DNA of 35,508 nucleotides from Pseudomonadota bacterium (GCA_027624035.1 JAQBUI010000044.1:1-35508), one strand, 5' to 3'. Positions 9,234 through 17,891 are shown, counted from the first letter of the stretch. Translations and numbers: made by a program. Notes: a model not told the origin generated them from the sequence alone.

Positions 9234-9464
9234 GGACCCACATGCGTTCCCCGGCCAAACGGCCCGGACACCATAAACCATGCTTGCGCCACTGTCCTGT
9301 GCTGGGGATGCCTCTATTGTTGAACAACTGGAATATATTAGTATCCTATTATTCCTTTTTCGGATCGCTCTCCCACTGTTAGTTTACGCGTCTTTCCAGC
9401 CGGAACTGGCGGAACTGCCGGAGCACGACAACCGCAGGATAGCAGAGCAAGAGACGCTCAACAT

Positions 9465-9530
9465 AGAACCACCAAGATAGAACCACCAAGACAGAACCAC
9501 CAAGACACCAAGTAAAGAACCACCAAGGAG
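9465..9530 (+). repeat. 14-bp tandem repeat forming the aceA leader and its ribosome site
   Basis: AGAACCACCAAGAT (9465-9478), AGAACCACCAAGAC (9479-9492) and AGAACCACCAAGAC (9493-9506) are head-to-tail copies. They are followed by a partial ACCAAG (9507-9512) and a last copy AGAACCACCAAGGAG (9516-9530). In that last copy the repeat end has become AAGGAG, the Shine-Dalgarno sequence 8 bases before ATG 9539. The ribosome site is therefore itself a variant of the repeat unit. Confidence 0.9.
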
Positions 9531-9538
9531 AAATGGTC

Positions 9539-11143
9539 ATGTCCTATAAAGAACAGATTGATGGTGCGGCCAACGTCGTCCGCCAGAAGCACGCGGACAC
9601 CTGGAAGGGGATCAACCCTGAATACGTGGCCCGCATGCGGCTGCAGAACCGGTTCCGTACCGGGCTGGATATTGCGCGCTATACGGCGAATATCATGCGC
9701 AAGGACATGGCCGATTATGATGCCGACCCCGGCAACTACACGCAGTCACTGGGTTGCTGGCACGGATTCACTGCTCAGCAGCTGGCGATGTCCGTCAAGA
9801 AGCATCGCGGCACCATGGACAAGTCCTACATCTACCTGTCCGGCTGGATGGTCGCGGCCCTGCGTTCAGAATTCGGACCGCTCCCGGACCAGAGCATGCA
9901 TGAAAAGACCACCGTGCCTGCCCTGATCGAGGAGATCTATACCTTCCTGAAACAGGCAGATGCCCGGGAGCTGCGCCATCTGTTTGTCGAGCTTGATGAG
10001 GCGCGTGAAAACGGCGGCGACGTGAAAGCCGTCATCGACAGAATTGACAACTTTCAGACCCATGTCGTGCCCATGATCGCGGACATCGATGCCGGATTCG
10101 GCAACGAGGAAGCCACCTATCTGCTGGCCAAGAAAATGATCGAGGCGGGCGCCTGTGCTATTCAGATCGAGAACCAGGTATCCGATGCCAAGCAGTGTGG
10201 TCACCAGGCCGGCAAGGTTACGGTGCCCCATGAGGACTTTCTGTCCAAAATCAACGCCATTCGCTATGCATTTCTGGAACTGGGCGTGGAAAACGGCATC
10301 ATCGTGGCCCGTACCGATTCCCTTGGTGCGAACCTGACCCAGAAAGTCCCGGTGTCTAAAGAGCCAGGTGACCTCGCCAGCCAGTACAACGATTTCCTGC
10401 AGACCGAGGTGATCAATGACCTCTCCCAGCTCAAGGAAAACGACATGACGATCCACCAGAAAGGCAAGCTGGTCAAGCCTGTGCGGCTGGACAACGGCCT
10501 GTACGCATTCCGGGATGACACCGGCTTCAAGCGCGTTATACTGGACTGTGTGACAAGCCTGACCCATGGCGCCGACCTCATCTGGATCGAGACGGAACGG
10601 CCCAACGTCAAGCAGATCGCCGAGATGGTGGATGAGGTTCGCAAGCACGTACCCAACGCCAAGCTGGTGTACAACAACTCACCGTCCTTTAACTGGACGC
10701 TGGCGTTCCGTGAGCAGGTCTATGGAGAGTGGGCTGAGGCGGGCAAGGATGTGTCTGCCTATCCGGACCCTGCCAGGGTCGAAAAGGGCCTGATGGACTC
10801 CTGCTTTGATGGTACCGAGCTCGGAGCAGCGGCCGATGCGCTGGTGCAACAGTTCCAGCGGGACGCTTCACGAGATGCGGGCATCTTCCACCATCTGATC
10901 ACGCTGCCGACATACCACGAGACCGCACTGGGTACAGACGTACTGTCCGAGGGCTACTTTGGTGATCTGGGCATGCTCGCGTACGTTCGCGACATCCAGC
11001 GTCAGGAAATCCGTCGCGGGCTTGCGTCAGTCAAGCACCAGGATATGGCGGGCTCCAACATCGGAGATGATCACAAGGAGTACTTTGCCGGCGATCATGC
11101 GCTACTCGCCGGTGGCAAGGACAACACCATGAACCAGTTCTGA
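9539..11143 (+). CDS. aceA: isocitrate lyase
   Basis: Cleaves isocitrate to glyoxylate and succinate, the first step of the glyoxylate shunt, needed for growth on acetate and fatty acids. The 534-residue length and sequence match the longer Pseudomonas/Acinetobacter-type isocitrate lyase. The catalytic motif is K-Q-C-G-H with Cys220, followed by G-K-V-T-V-P-H-E-D-F; D-I-D-A-G-F-G and the Mg-site acids are present. AAGGAG at 9525-9530 sits 8 bases before ATG 9539; the in-frame ATG 9533 is only 2 bases from it and is unlikely to be used. It is a single-gene unit closed by a strong terminator at 11165. No malate synthase gene is in the window. The repeated leader suggests control at translation or mRNA stability. 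Confidence 0.97.
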   Translation: MSYKEQIDGAANVVRQKHADTWKGINPEYVARMRLQNRFRTGLDIARYTANIMRKDMADYDADPGNYTQSLGCWHGFTAQQLAMSVKKHRGTMDKSYIYLSGWMVAALRSEFGPLPDQSMHEKTTVPALIEEIYTFLKQADARELRHLFVELDEARENGGDVKAVIDRIDNFQTHVVPMIADIDAGFGNEEATYLLAKKMIEAGACAIQIENQVSDAKQCGHQAGKVTVPHEDFLSKINAIRYAFLELGVENGIIVARTDSLGANLTQKVPVSKEPGDLASQYNDFLQTEVINDLSQLKENDMTIHQKGKLVKPVRLDNGLYAFRDDTGFKRVILDCVTSLTHGADLIWIETERPNVKQIAEMVDEVRKHVPNAKLVYNNSPSFNWTLAFREQVYGEWAEAGKDVSAYPDPARVEKGLMDSCFDGTELGAAADALVQQFQRDASRDAGIFHHLITLPTYHETALGTDVLSEGYFGDLGMLAYVRDIQRQEIRRGLASVKHQDMAGSNIGDDHKEYFAGDHALLAGGKDNTMNQF

Positions 11144-11164
11144 TTCCATCAGAACGCTTGATTC

Positions 11165-11192
11165 AAAAAGGGCAGCTCCGGCTGCCCTTTTT
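11165..11192. terminator. bidirectional Rho-independent terminator
   Basis: A perfect 12-bp stem, AAAAAGGGCAGC (11165-11176) and GCTGCCCTTTTT (11181-11192), has a 4-base loop. The A-tract/T-tract gives a U-run on both strands, so it can end both aceA and the convergent three-gene operon. Confidence 0.93.
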
Positions 11193-11207
11193 CGTTCCAG
11201 CGCAGCG

Positions 11208-11972
11208 CTACTGCGCGACCGCAGCCGCTCTGGCGGGCTCGCCCCCGCCGGTAATGTGTTGCATCAGAAAGTCGAACGCAAACCGGAACTCGGCTGCCGG
11301 CACCATCGGATGGAGCCCCGGATTGGCATGGATTCTCTTGTCTGACGAGGCCAGTGCGTCGAAAGCGGCGAGACAGGTGTCTCTCGGGAACAGTTCATCC
11401 TCAAGCTGCATCAGATACAACACCGGGCAGGTGATCTCTGCGGCATGGGCAGCGTGGGCCTGGGCATGGTTGGAGCGTTCATGAATACCGAACAGCCCCA
11501 GCGTCGCTGCGGTGACATTTTCAAGAGACCCCACCAGAGGAATACCAAAAATCGTCCCCATCGACAGCCCGAGGTAGGCAAACCGGCTGGCGTTGACTTC
11601 ATCGAGTGCAAGGGTCGCGTCTATTGCCGCGTGCCAGTCCGTCACCATGTCTGACAGGCAGTCATCGCGGCGGTACTCCGGGCCGAAAGCGGTGCGCCCG
11701 CCTTCTCCTACCTGACGCAGGCCATGGACCGGCCCGTCGATCGACAGAACCGGGATGCCTGCCTCGGTGGCAAAGCGGTTTGCCAGTGAAGTGATGGGGG
11801 CCTGATAGCGATCGCCTGAGGCGCCATGGCCAAACAGCATCAGCGTATCGAGCATCGCATCCTTGTGAGGCAGCCATACAGCACCCGTGACATCCCGCTG
11901 CCCGTTTCTGACGATCCTGAATTCGCGTGTGGGCGACCCTTGCGTATCCTCGGCCTGATGCCATTCAATCAT
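11208..11972 (-). CDS. alpha/beta hydrolase (dienelactone hydrolase/acyl esterase-like)
   Basis: A 254-residue cytoplasmic alpha/beta hydrolase. It has an oxyanion motif F-G-H-G-A-S-G near 47-53, a nucleophile elbow G-L-S-M-G with Ser137, a probable acid in E-D-E-L-F-P-R-D near 190, and a His in G-L-H-P-M-V-P near 225. There is no signal peptide. GGAGAAGAGC directly before ATG 11972 supports the start. It lies 33 bp after the upstream acyl-CoA dehydrogenase gene and is the last gene of that operon, so it may hydrolyse an ester, lactone or CoA thioester of the same pathway. The substrate is unknown. Confidence 0.85.
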   Translation of the reverse strand: MIEWHQAEDTQGSPTREFRIVRNGQRDVTGAVWLPHKDAMLDTLMLFGHGASGDRYQAPITSLANRFATEAGIPVLSIDGPVHGLRQVGEGGRTAFGPEYRRDDCLSDMVTDWHAAIDATLALDEVNASRFAYLGLSMGTIFGIPLVGSLENVTAATLGLFGIHERSNHAQAHAAHAAEITCPVLYLMQLEDELFPRDTCLAAFDALASSDKRIHANPGLHPMVPAAEFRFAFDFLMQHITGGGEPARAAAVAQ

Positions 11973-12005
11973 GCTCTTCTCCGATGTTTGGGAAACCGAC
12001 CATCG

Positions 12006-13217
12006 TCACGAATTGGACGTCGGAATTTTGTTGAACGGAATACCCTTGTCCACTCTGACGTCCTGGGGCAATCCAAGGACCCGCTCGGCAATGATGTTGG
12101 CCATGATCTCGTCAGTCCCGCCGGCGATGCGTAATCCCGGTGAACTCATGTAGGTCGCCTGGAACAGCCCTGCCTTTTCCGAGAGCTCCGGGTCCCAGAT
12201 CGCACCCCCGGATTCCAGCAAGTCCAGCGCGAAGGTCGCCATGTCCTGAAGCTTCGGTGCTCCGACCAGCTTGCCAATGGAGTTTTCAGGTCCCGGTGTT
12301 TCGCCGCGGGACAACGCTGACATGGAGCGGTAACCGGTATACTTGAGCCCGGCCTCCTGGACATACCAGTCCGCCAGACGGCGCCGCACACCACTGTCCT
12401 CAATCGCGGGGCGGTCTCCCAGATTCACCGCCTGGGCCAGTTCAAAAACGGAATCGAAATTCACGCCGCCACCACCACTGCCAATGGCGGCCCGCTCATT
12501 CATCAGTGTGGTGAGCGCCACCTGCCAGCCCTGACCAACCGCACCCAGACGCTGTGCATCGGGCACCCTGACGTCGGTGAAGTAGACCTCGTTGAAGTTG
12601 GCGGCCCCGGAAATCTGTTTGATGGGTTTGATCTCGATCCCCGGGGACTTCATGTCCAGGAAAAAGTAACTGAGGCCCTGGTGCTTGGGCGCCTCGGGGT
12701 CAGTGCGCAGCACGATGATCCCGAAGTCTGAAAAGTGGGCACCCGATGTCCAGATCTTCTGGCCGTTGATGACCCATTCGTCTCCGTCCCTGACGGCACG
12801 GGTACGCAGCGCCGCAAGATCAGACCCGCCCGCCGGTTCGCTGAACAGCTGACACCAGATTTCCTCACCGCTTGCCAGCCTGGGCAGGTAGCGCTTGTTC
12901 TGATCCTCGGTTGCCCAGGCCATCATGGTCGGGCCGCACATGCCATGCCCGATCGCAAAGACACTGTCGGGCGTGTTCACCCGCGCCTCTTCCTGACCCC
13001 AGATCACGTTCTCCATCGGTGTCGCGCCGCGGCCGCCGTGCTCCTTCGGCCACGTAATACAGGCCCAGCCGGCATCATACTTGCGCTTCTGCCAGAGCTT
13101 TGCCGCGCTGATGGCATCAAGGCCTGCCAGCTCTTCCTGGGTTGGCGCATTGGCCTGCAGCCATTGCCTTGCCTGTTCGCGAAAGGCCGCTTCTTCGGGG
13201 GTGTCCTTGAAATCCAT
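12006..13217 (-). CDS. acyl-CoA dehydrogenase, FadE type (first subunit-like)
   Basis: A 403-residue acyl-CoA dehydrogenase that introduces an alpha-beta double bond with FAD. Seen are the N-terminal helical domain, F-S-E-P-A-G-G-S-D-L near 125-134, the W-V-I-N-G-Q-K-I-W-T-S beta-domain segment and the C-terminal G-G-T-D-E-I-M-A-N-I-I-A-E-R-V-L-G-L-P segment. AAGGAGACAGGT immediately upstream supports ATG 13217. It lies 72 bp behind a second, dissimilar acyl-CoA dehydrogenase; this tandem pairing is typical of heteromeric enzymes such as the actinobacterial ChsE/FadE steroid side-chain dehydrogenases. Heteromer formation is inference. Confidence 0.93.
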   Translation of the reverse strand: MDFKDTPEEAAFREQARQWLQANAPTQEELAGLDAISAAKLWQKRKYDAGWACITWPKEHGGRGATPMENVIWGQEEARVNTPDSVFAIGHGMCGPTMMAWATEDQNKRYLPRLASGEEIWCQLFSEPAGGSDLAALRTRAVRDGDEWVINGQKIWTSGAHFSDFGIIVLRTDPEAPKHQGLSYFFLDMKSPGIEIKPIKQISGAANFNEVYFTDVRVPDAQRLGAVGQGWQVALTTLMNERAAIGSGGGGVNFDSVFELAQAVNLGDRPAIEDSGVRRRLADWYVQEAGLKYTGYRSMSALSRGETPGPENSIGKLVGAPKLQDMATFALDLLESGGAIWDPELSEKAGLFQATYMSSPGLRIAGGTDEIMANIIAERVLGLPQDVRVDKGIPFNKIPTSNS

Positions 13218-13289
13218 ACCTGTCTCCTTCTCTCATAACCTAAGCGCGCAAATTCAGCGCGTTTTAATATCGGGCATGACCGCCTGTGA

Positions 13290-14402
13290 TCAGGCCGCGC
13301 GTGACGTTTCGATGGCCGCAATCAGCTTTTCCTGCCAGACTGCCTCGCTGCCGAGGTTGACTGCCAGCAGCCTGGACCGGCGATAAGGGATCTGACAGTC
13401 AAATTCCCAGGTAAAACCCATGCCTCCATGAGTCTGGATATTTTCCTTGGCCGCAAAGTGATATGCCTGGATGGCCGCGACCCTCGCTGCTGCCGCCGCG
13501 ATGGGCAGGTCGGGGGCCCCGGTGGATAGTGCCCATGAACCGTAATAACAGTTCGATCTGGCGAGGGTATTCTTCACGTACATGTTGACCAGCTTGTGTT
13601 TGATGGCTTGATAGGAAGCGATCGGCCGGCCGAATGCGAACCGGCCCAGCGCGTACTCCTTGGCCATCTGCAACGCCGTCTCGGCCCCACCAACCTGTTC
13701 CCAGGCAAACAATACCGCGGCGCGGTTGTAGACCTGCTCAAGCAACGACCAACCCTCACCTTCCTGGCCAAGCAATTCTGCGCGGACGCCGCGCAATTCA
13801 ATGGAAGCGTGGGATCTGGTCGGATCCAGAGTCGCAACCGGGCTCCTCGTTACACCGTCGTCATCAAGCGCGACGATCCAGGCCGATGGGCCCGCCCTGC
13901 CGTTAGCAATCACAATTGCGAAATCCGCGATGTCACCGTCTGTCACCGGGGTCTTGCGACCACTCAAGGCGCCATCAGCTACCGTTGCCTGAATTGACCC
14001 GGCCGTTGTGTGACCCCCACCCTCGGCCACTGCAAAACAGCCGATGGCTGTACCATTGGCGAGCTTCGGCAGCCAGGCTTCTTTTTGCTGTCTGCTACCC
14101 CAGCCCAGCAAGGCTTCCGTCGCGAGGTAGACCGATGACGAAAACGGCAGGGGCGCGAACACCCGGCCGAGTTCTTCGGCAATGACGGACAGCTCAAGAT
14201 AGCCAAGACCCAGACCGTCGAATTCTTCCGGTATCGTGGTGGCGACCCATCCCATGTCAACAACACTTCGCCAGAGGTTCCGATCAAAAGGTTCGTCACC
14301 ATCAAGAATAGTGCGCACCGCAGCGGTGGGGCAGTGATCCTTCAAGAAGCCCTGCGCCTGTTCCCGGAGCATGTTCTGTTCTTCAGAAAATTCAAAATTC
14401 AT
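13290..14402 (-). CDS. acyl-CoA dehydrogenase family protein (second subunit-like)
   Basis: A 370-residue acyl-CoA dehydrogenase-like protein, shorter and more divergent than its operon partner. It begins M-N-F-E-F-S-E-E-Q, shows the Q-A-I-K-H-K-L segment and Q-T-H-G-G-M-G-F-T-W-E-F near the C terminus, and lacks the full S-E-P-x-G-G-S-D flavin loop (A-V-A-E-G-G-G-H instead). That asymmetry fits the non-catalytic or half-site subunit of a heteromeric dehydrogenase. GGAGG lies 5 bases before ATG 14402, which is preferred to the longer ATG 14426. It is the first gene of the operon running down to 11208. Confidence 0.9.
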   Translation of the reverse strand: MNFEFSEEQNMLREQAQGFLKDHCPTAAVRTILDGDEPFDRNLWRSVVDMGWVATTIPEEFDGLGLGYLELSVIAEELGRVFAPLPFSSSVYLATEALLGWGSRQQKEAWLPKLANGTAIGCFAVAEGGGHTTAGSIQATVADGALSGRKTPVTDGDIADFAIVIANGRAGPSAWIVALDDDGVTRSPVATLDPTRSHASIELRGVRAELLGQEGEGWSLLEQVYNRAAVLFAWEQVGGAETALQMAKEYALGRFAFGRPIASYQAIKHKLVNMYVKNTLARSNCYYGSWALSTGAPDLPIAAAAARVAAIQAYHFAAKENIQTHGGMGFTWEFDCQIPYRRSRLLAVNLGSEAVWQEKLIAAIETSRAA

Positions 14403-14738
14403 AGCCACCTCCTGCCGTGATGTCAATAAAACGTATCACGACGGACTCAGCAAGCCAACGAGAACGGTTGCTTCCGTTGATCGAAGGACACCACGCTGCT
14501 GTTATCCCGGAACACCACTGATCAGGGTCCTTTGCGCGAAACCTGAATTTGGAGTCGACCTGATAGCTGGCTCCTGTCCGGAAACTCTACACGGTAGTGG
14601 CCGGCACCTTTCAACCTATTGGTTTTCAGACCAGCAATATTGGAATGTCACCGCGACTGGGCCCATAACGGTGCTTTCAGGACAGGAACCAGCTACGTCG
14701 CAGTCGTCCTCGAAATCGCGAATTGAAGCGTATTCTCG
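14403..14738. other. 336-bp intergenic region containing a MITE-like element
   Basis: Divergent spacer between the acyl-CoA dehydrogenase operon and the GT61-like gene. The only clear structure is the 132-bp inverted-repeat element at 14564-14695. No convincing promoter for either side could be picked out. Confidence 0.5.
14564..14695. mobile_element. 132-bp MITE-like inverted-repeat element
   Basis: The 21-bp ends at 14564-14584 and 14675-14695 are inverted copies matching at 19 of 21 positions; the core is CTGGCTCCTGTCC versus CTGGTTCCTGTCC. Weaker pairing continues inward around CACGGTA / CACCGTTA and GTGGCC / TGGGCC. Both ends start with TA, as expected for the target duplication of an IS630/Tc1-type element. 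There is no coding potential inside. It may be a non-autonomous element or just a long hairpin; no second copy is in the window. Confidence 0.5.
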
Positions 14739-15881
14739 ATGATCTGCCACTGCACCCTGGACTCACGAATAATGTCACTTGACGAGAGCTTCCCTGGTGT
14801 ATTCTGTTCCAGAACAATGAAGAGGCAACCCTGTTTTGATTTCAAGAGTGATGGCACTTCGGGATGCGAAGTGGTCGGCGCCGGTATGCCACTGTTAGCG
14901 GACTCGATCACCGTTCGCAGGCGGCAGCCTGCCAACCTGGCAGCGCAGGACGAACACCTTTTTTTGCATGACTACGTTCGTGAGATTCCCGCAGCACGGT
15001 GCCAACGTCTGGTGAATGTTTGCCTGGGCGCCTCGGGAACCCGGTGGAAAGGTGCTATTCCGAGTCAATCGGTGAATCGGCTGGCTGGTCAGCCGCTGTC
15101 TCACTACCGCTTTGCGCGAGCCATCGCCCGGGAATGTCTGCAACCTGTCAGTATGCTGGAAGACGGCATATGGGTTTGCGACGCCTGGGCGCTGGAATAC
15201 TTCCACTGGCTGGCAGACATGCTGCCAAAGATCCTGCTGGCCGATGAGAGTCTACCGGTCATCCTGCCACCCGGGGCGCTGGACCGGGACTATGTCCGCA
15301 CCTCACTCGCAATGCTTGGCCGAAGGCCGGTTACGATGCCAGCAGACCACCGTGCCAGCATCGGGCGGCTCGATGTCATCACAGCGGTTGCGCCCACCGG
15401 AAACTTCCGGCCGAAGCTGGTGCAAGAGGGGAAAGCTCATCTGGTGACCGAGTCTGGCGACGATGGCGGGGCCCGTCTGTACATCACCCGCTCCAGAGCG
15501 CCCCGACGCCGCATTCTGAACGAGCAGGATCTGGAATCAATGCTGCAGGACTTTGGATTCACCAGCGTCTGTCTTGAAGACTATTCGTGGAAGGCACAAA
15601 TCGAGATGGTGAGCTGCGCATCAGTGCTGGTCGGTCTGCACGGGGCCGGGCTGGCCAACATGATGTTCATGGCCGGAGGCGGGCAGGTGCTGGAATTCCG
15701 GCGCCGGGGCGATGCCCACAACAATTGCTACTTTGCTCTGGCAAGCGCTGCTGACCTTGACTACTTCTACCTGCAATGTGACGGTACTTCTGCCAACACC
15801 TTCGACGCGGATTTTACTGTGGACATCAGCGGGGCACGTACCATCATCGCGAGCATGTTACAGAGCCATCCCCGGGCATAG
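14739..15881 (+). CDS. GT61-family (DUF563) glycosyltransferase-like protein
   Basis: The C-terminal two thirds match the GT61/DUF563 family: W-A-L-E-Y-F-H-W-L-A-D-M-L-P-K near 150-164, then L-V-G-L-H-G-A-G-L-A-N-M-M-F near 287-300, the signature loop. Bacterial members transfer sugars in capsule, O-antigen or protein glycosylation. No membrane segment is seen, so it is probably cytoplasmic. The start is unsure: ATG 14739, ATG 14772 and ATG 14817 are all in frame and none has a strong ribosome site; family homology begins only after residue 60. It stands alone among catabolic genes, without other cell-surface genes nearby. Confidence 0.8.
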   Translation: MICHCTLDSRIMSLDESFPGVFCSRTMKRQPCFDFKSDGTSGCEVVGAGMPLLADSITVRRRQPANLAAQDEHLFLHDYVREIPAARCQRLVNVCLGASGTRWKGAIPSQSVNRLAGQPLSHYRFARAIARECLQPVSMLEDGIWVCDAWALEYFHWLADMLPKILLADESLPVILPPGALDRDYVRTSLAMLGRRPVTMPADHRASIGRLDVITAVAPTGNFRPKLVQEGKAHLVTESGDDGGARLYITRSRAPRRRILNEQDLESMLQDFGFTSVCLEDYSWKAQIEMVSCASVLVGLHGAGLANMMFMAGGGQVLEFRRRGDAHNNCYFALASAADLDYFYLQCDGTSANTFDADFTVDISGARTIIASMLQSHPRA

Positions 15882-15998
15882 CGTCGACGGTCCCGAAGAC
15901 TCTGGTTCAGCGCCAGAGACGGTCATAGATCCGATATGTTCATCAGCCTGTCCGCAGGAACAGGCCAAGTGGTCACGCGAGTCCTGCTAAAAATGCAA

Positions 15999-16026
15999 TT
16001 TACCTGAGCTTTTGTTGTGCTATACA
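15999..16026 (+). promoter_or_regulatory. candidate sigma-70 promoter for the acyl-CoA dehydrogenase at 16068
   Basis: TTTACC (15999-16004), a 16-bp spacer and TATACA (16021-16026), preceded by TGC as an extended -10. Position fits a leader of about 35 bases. The -35 is weak. Confidence 0.35.
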
Positions 16027-16067
16027 GAGCTTTAGAGTTTTCAATGGAGCAAGAGAGGGCAATCAAC

Positions 16068-17267
16068 ATGGCCGAAATTGATGAGTTCAGAGCCGATACA
16101 CGTGCATGGCTGGATGAGCATTGCCCCGCCAGCATGCGTAAACCGATGGCGCCAGACGAGGCCGTTAACGGTGGCAACAAGCTTCGCAGTACCAACCCTG
16201 ACTCCTATCGCTGGCTTGACCTGATGGCGGAGAGAGGCTGGACAGTGCCGAACTGGCCAACGGAGTTTGGTGGGGCTGGGCTGGACAAGAATCACTACGT
16301 GGTGCTGCTTGAAGAAATGGCTCGTATCAATGCAAGGCCGCCGCTGACTGGTATGGGCGTCTCCATGATCGGTCCGACGCTTCTGGAATATGGGAACGAT
16401 GACCAGAAGGCGCGGCACTTGCCGAAAATAGCGAGCGGCGAGATCCGCTGGTGTCAGGGCTATAGTGAACCCGGCTCGGGTTCAGATCTGGCGAGCCTCT
16501 CTACCCGGGCGGTCGACAATGGTGATCATTTTACGGTCAATGGCCAGAAGATCTGGACCTCCTTTGCGCAGTATGCGGACTGGATCTTCTGCCTGGTCAG
16601 AACCGATCCCGATGCGCCAAAGCACGAAGGGATCAGCTTTCTGCTGTTTTCCATGGATTCGCCCGGCGTGACAGTCAAGCCCATCCGACTGATCTCGGGC
16701 GCCTCCCCATTTTGTGAAACATTCTTTGATGATGTGCAGGTACCCAAGGCTGACCTGGTGCACCAGCAGAATCGAGGTTGGACGGTCGCCAAGCGGCTGC
16801 TTCAGCACGAGCGCTCCGGTATCCACATGCTGGCTGCGGCGGCGACGGCCAGGAATGCCCCAACCACCGGGCCCAGCCTGGTGGAGGCAGCAAGGCAGAA
16901 TGTCGGGGTCACAAACGGACGCATTGGCAACCCTCAACTTCGTGACGCCATCGCCTCTCATCGGATGGACAGCCGGTCCCTTTCGTTAACCCAGCAGCGC
17001 ACCATAGAGGAATCCGAAGGCGGAACACCGGGCGCGGCCACTTCCATCTTCAAGTACTTTGGGGCCGAAGTGCGCAAGGAACAGCTGGAGCTTCAGTTGA
17101 GGGCCCGGGGCACACAGGCATTCGGCTGGGGACAGGAAGGCTACGAGGAAGAAGAACTGGAGTTGACGCGAATCTGGCTTGGTTCAAAGGCCGGCTCTAT
17201 CGCCGGCGGGTCGAACGAAGTGCAGCTCAACATCATCGCCAAGCGGGTACTCGGCCTGCCTGACTGA
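16068..17267 (+). CDS. acyl-CoA dehydrogenase
   Basis: A 399-residue acyl-CoA dehydrogenase, the third in this window. It has Y-S-E-P-G-S-G-S-D-L-A-S-L near 136-148, F-T-V-N-G-Q-K-I-W-T-S-F near 158-169 and the C-terminal G-G-S-N-E-V-Q-L-N-I-I-A-K-R-V-L-G-L-P. ATG 16068 (M-A-E-I-D-E-F) has AGAGGG about 9 bases upstream and begins where the family begins; ATG 16017 and 16044 have no such site. It is not next to another acyl-CoA dehydrogenase, so it may act as a homo-oligomer. Substrate chain type cannot be read. Confidence 0.93.
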   Translation: MAEIDEFRADTRAWLDEHCPASMRKPMAPDEAVNGGNKLRSTNPDSYRWLDLMAERGWTVPNWPTEFGGAGLDKNHYVVLLEEMARINARPPLTGMGVSMIGPTLLEYGNDDQKARHLPKIASGEIRWCQGYSEPGSGSDLASLSTRAVDNGDHFTVNGQKIWTSFAQYADWIFCLVRTDPDAPKHEGISFLLFSMDSPGVTVKPIRLISGASPFCETFFDDVQVPKADLVHQQNRGWTVAKRLLQHERSGIHMLAAAATARNAPTTGPSLVEAARQNVGVTNGRIGNPQLRDAIASHRMDSRSLSLTQQRTIEESEGGTPGAATSIFKYFGAEVRKEQLELQLRARGTQAFGWGQEGYEEEELELTRIWLGSKAGSIAGGSNEVQLNIIAKRVLGLPD

Positions 17268-17273
17268 GTGGAA

Positions 17274-17320
17274 GTGGTTAAGCCTGGGGGGAGTCGCTCA
17301 GGCTGACTTCTCGTGACCAC
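17274..17320. terminator. possible hairpin terminator between convergent genes
   Basis: Inner stem AGCCTG (17281-17286) / CAGGCT (17299-17304) and outer stem GTGGTTA (17274-17280) / TGACCAC (17314-17320) sit exactly between two convergent genes. There is no clear U-tract, so termination is a guess. Confidence 0.35.
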
Positions 17321-17769
17321 TAATTCGAGTCGACGGTCGGACCCTGCCCTTGCCCGGATTGATCATCCCCTCGTCGGAACTCATCCCGGGCGTTGAAGAT
17401 CGCGATGGCGAGCAGCAAAAAGACGCTCCCAACGATCAGGCCGGAAGCCAACTGGCCGCGCTCATCGCGCACATTAAAGACCAGCATGGCGATCGCCACC
17501 TGGGCCACATAGAGTGACGCCCAGGGATGCATCCACGGCTTCATTTTGAGAAAACCATAGAATCCTGCGCCATAGATGGCCCAGTGCAGCGGTTCGGTCG
17601 CCTTGGCAAGCCAGCCATGCAACACAAAACCAAACCACACCTCCTGATCCTCCGCCACGGGCTTCCAGAACAGGTCAAACGGCATGTAGATAAACGTCAT
17701 GTAGGCGCAGAAGATCATGAGACCCGTCATCCACCAGGGCCTTCCGACGAAAAACTGTTTTATATCCAT
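17320..17769 (-). CDS. small four-helix membrane protein, unknown function
   Basis: A 149-residue protein with about four hydrophobic segments (near 14-31, 46-58, 62-75 plus 82-99, and 108-125) and a charged, disordered tail. W-F-G-F-V-L-H-G-W-L-A-K and K-M-K-P-W-M-H-P-W-A-S look like conserved loop residues. I do not recognise a family with certainty. It is an inner-membrane protein by appearance. The ribosome site upstream of ATG 17769 is weak. It is convergent with the acyl-CoA dehydrogenase and followed upstream by the 87-bp repeat array. Confidence 0.7.
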   Translation of the reverse strand: MDIKQFFVGRPWWMTGLMIFCAYMTFIYMPFDLFWKPVAEDQEVWFGFVLHGWLAKATEPLHWAIYGAGFYGFLKMKPWMHPWASLYVAQVAIAMLVFNVRDERGQLASGLIVGSVFLLLAIAIFNARDEFRRGDDQSGQGQGPTVDSN

Positions 17770-17891
17770 TGGTGTTTCCAGACAGTTTGATGACGTGGCA
17801 ACTTTGGCGACGTGGCTATGGTGGCCCCGCAGAGGCTCTCCGGATAAGCTTGTTTGAGCTTGTCATGCGTCGTCAAGACATTGATCTTAAC

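Larger units (their letters stand above)
9146..9538. other. 393-bp divergent intergenic region before aceA
   Basis: Between the divergent hydroxyacid dehydrogenase and isocitrate lyase genes there is no convincing gene. It holds the 12-bp repeat array at 9174-9233, an AT-rich stretch at 9331-9360 that is the most likely place for the aceA promoter (several weak -10-like hexamers, none with a good -35), and the repeat-built aceA leader at 9465-9530. A possible 66-codon frame at 9280-9480 has no ribosome site and no family resemblance. Confidence 0.6.

Noticed and set aside
9280..9480. A 66-codon frame with a hydrophobic stretch before aceA.
   Set aside because: No ribosome site, it runs into the tandem repeat of the aceA leader, and it resembles no family.
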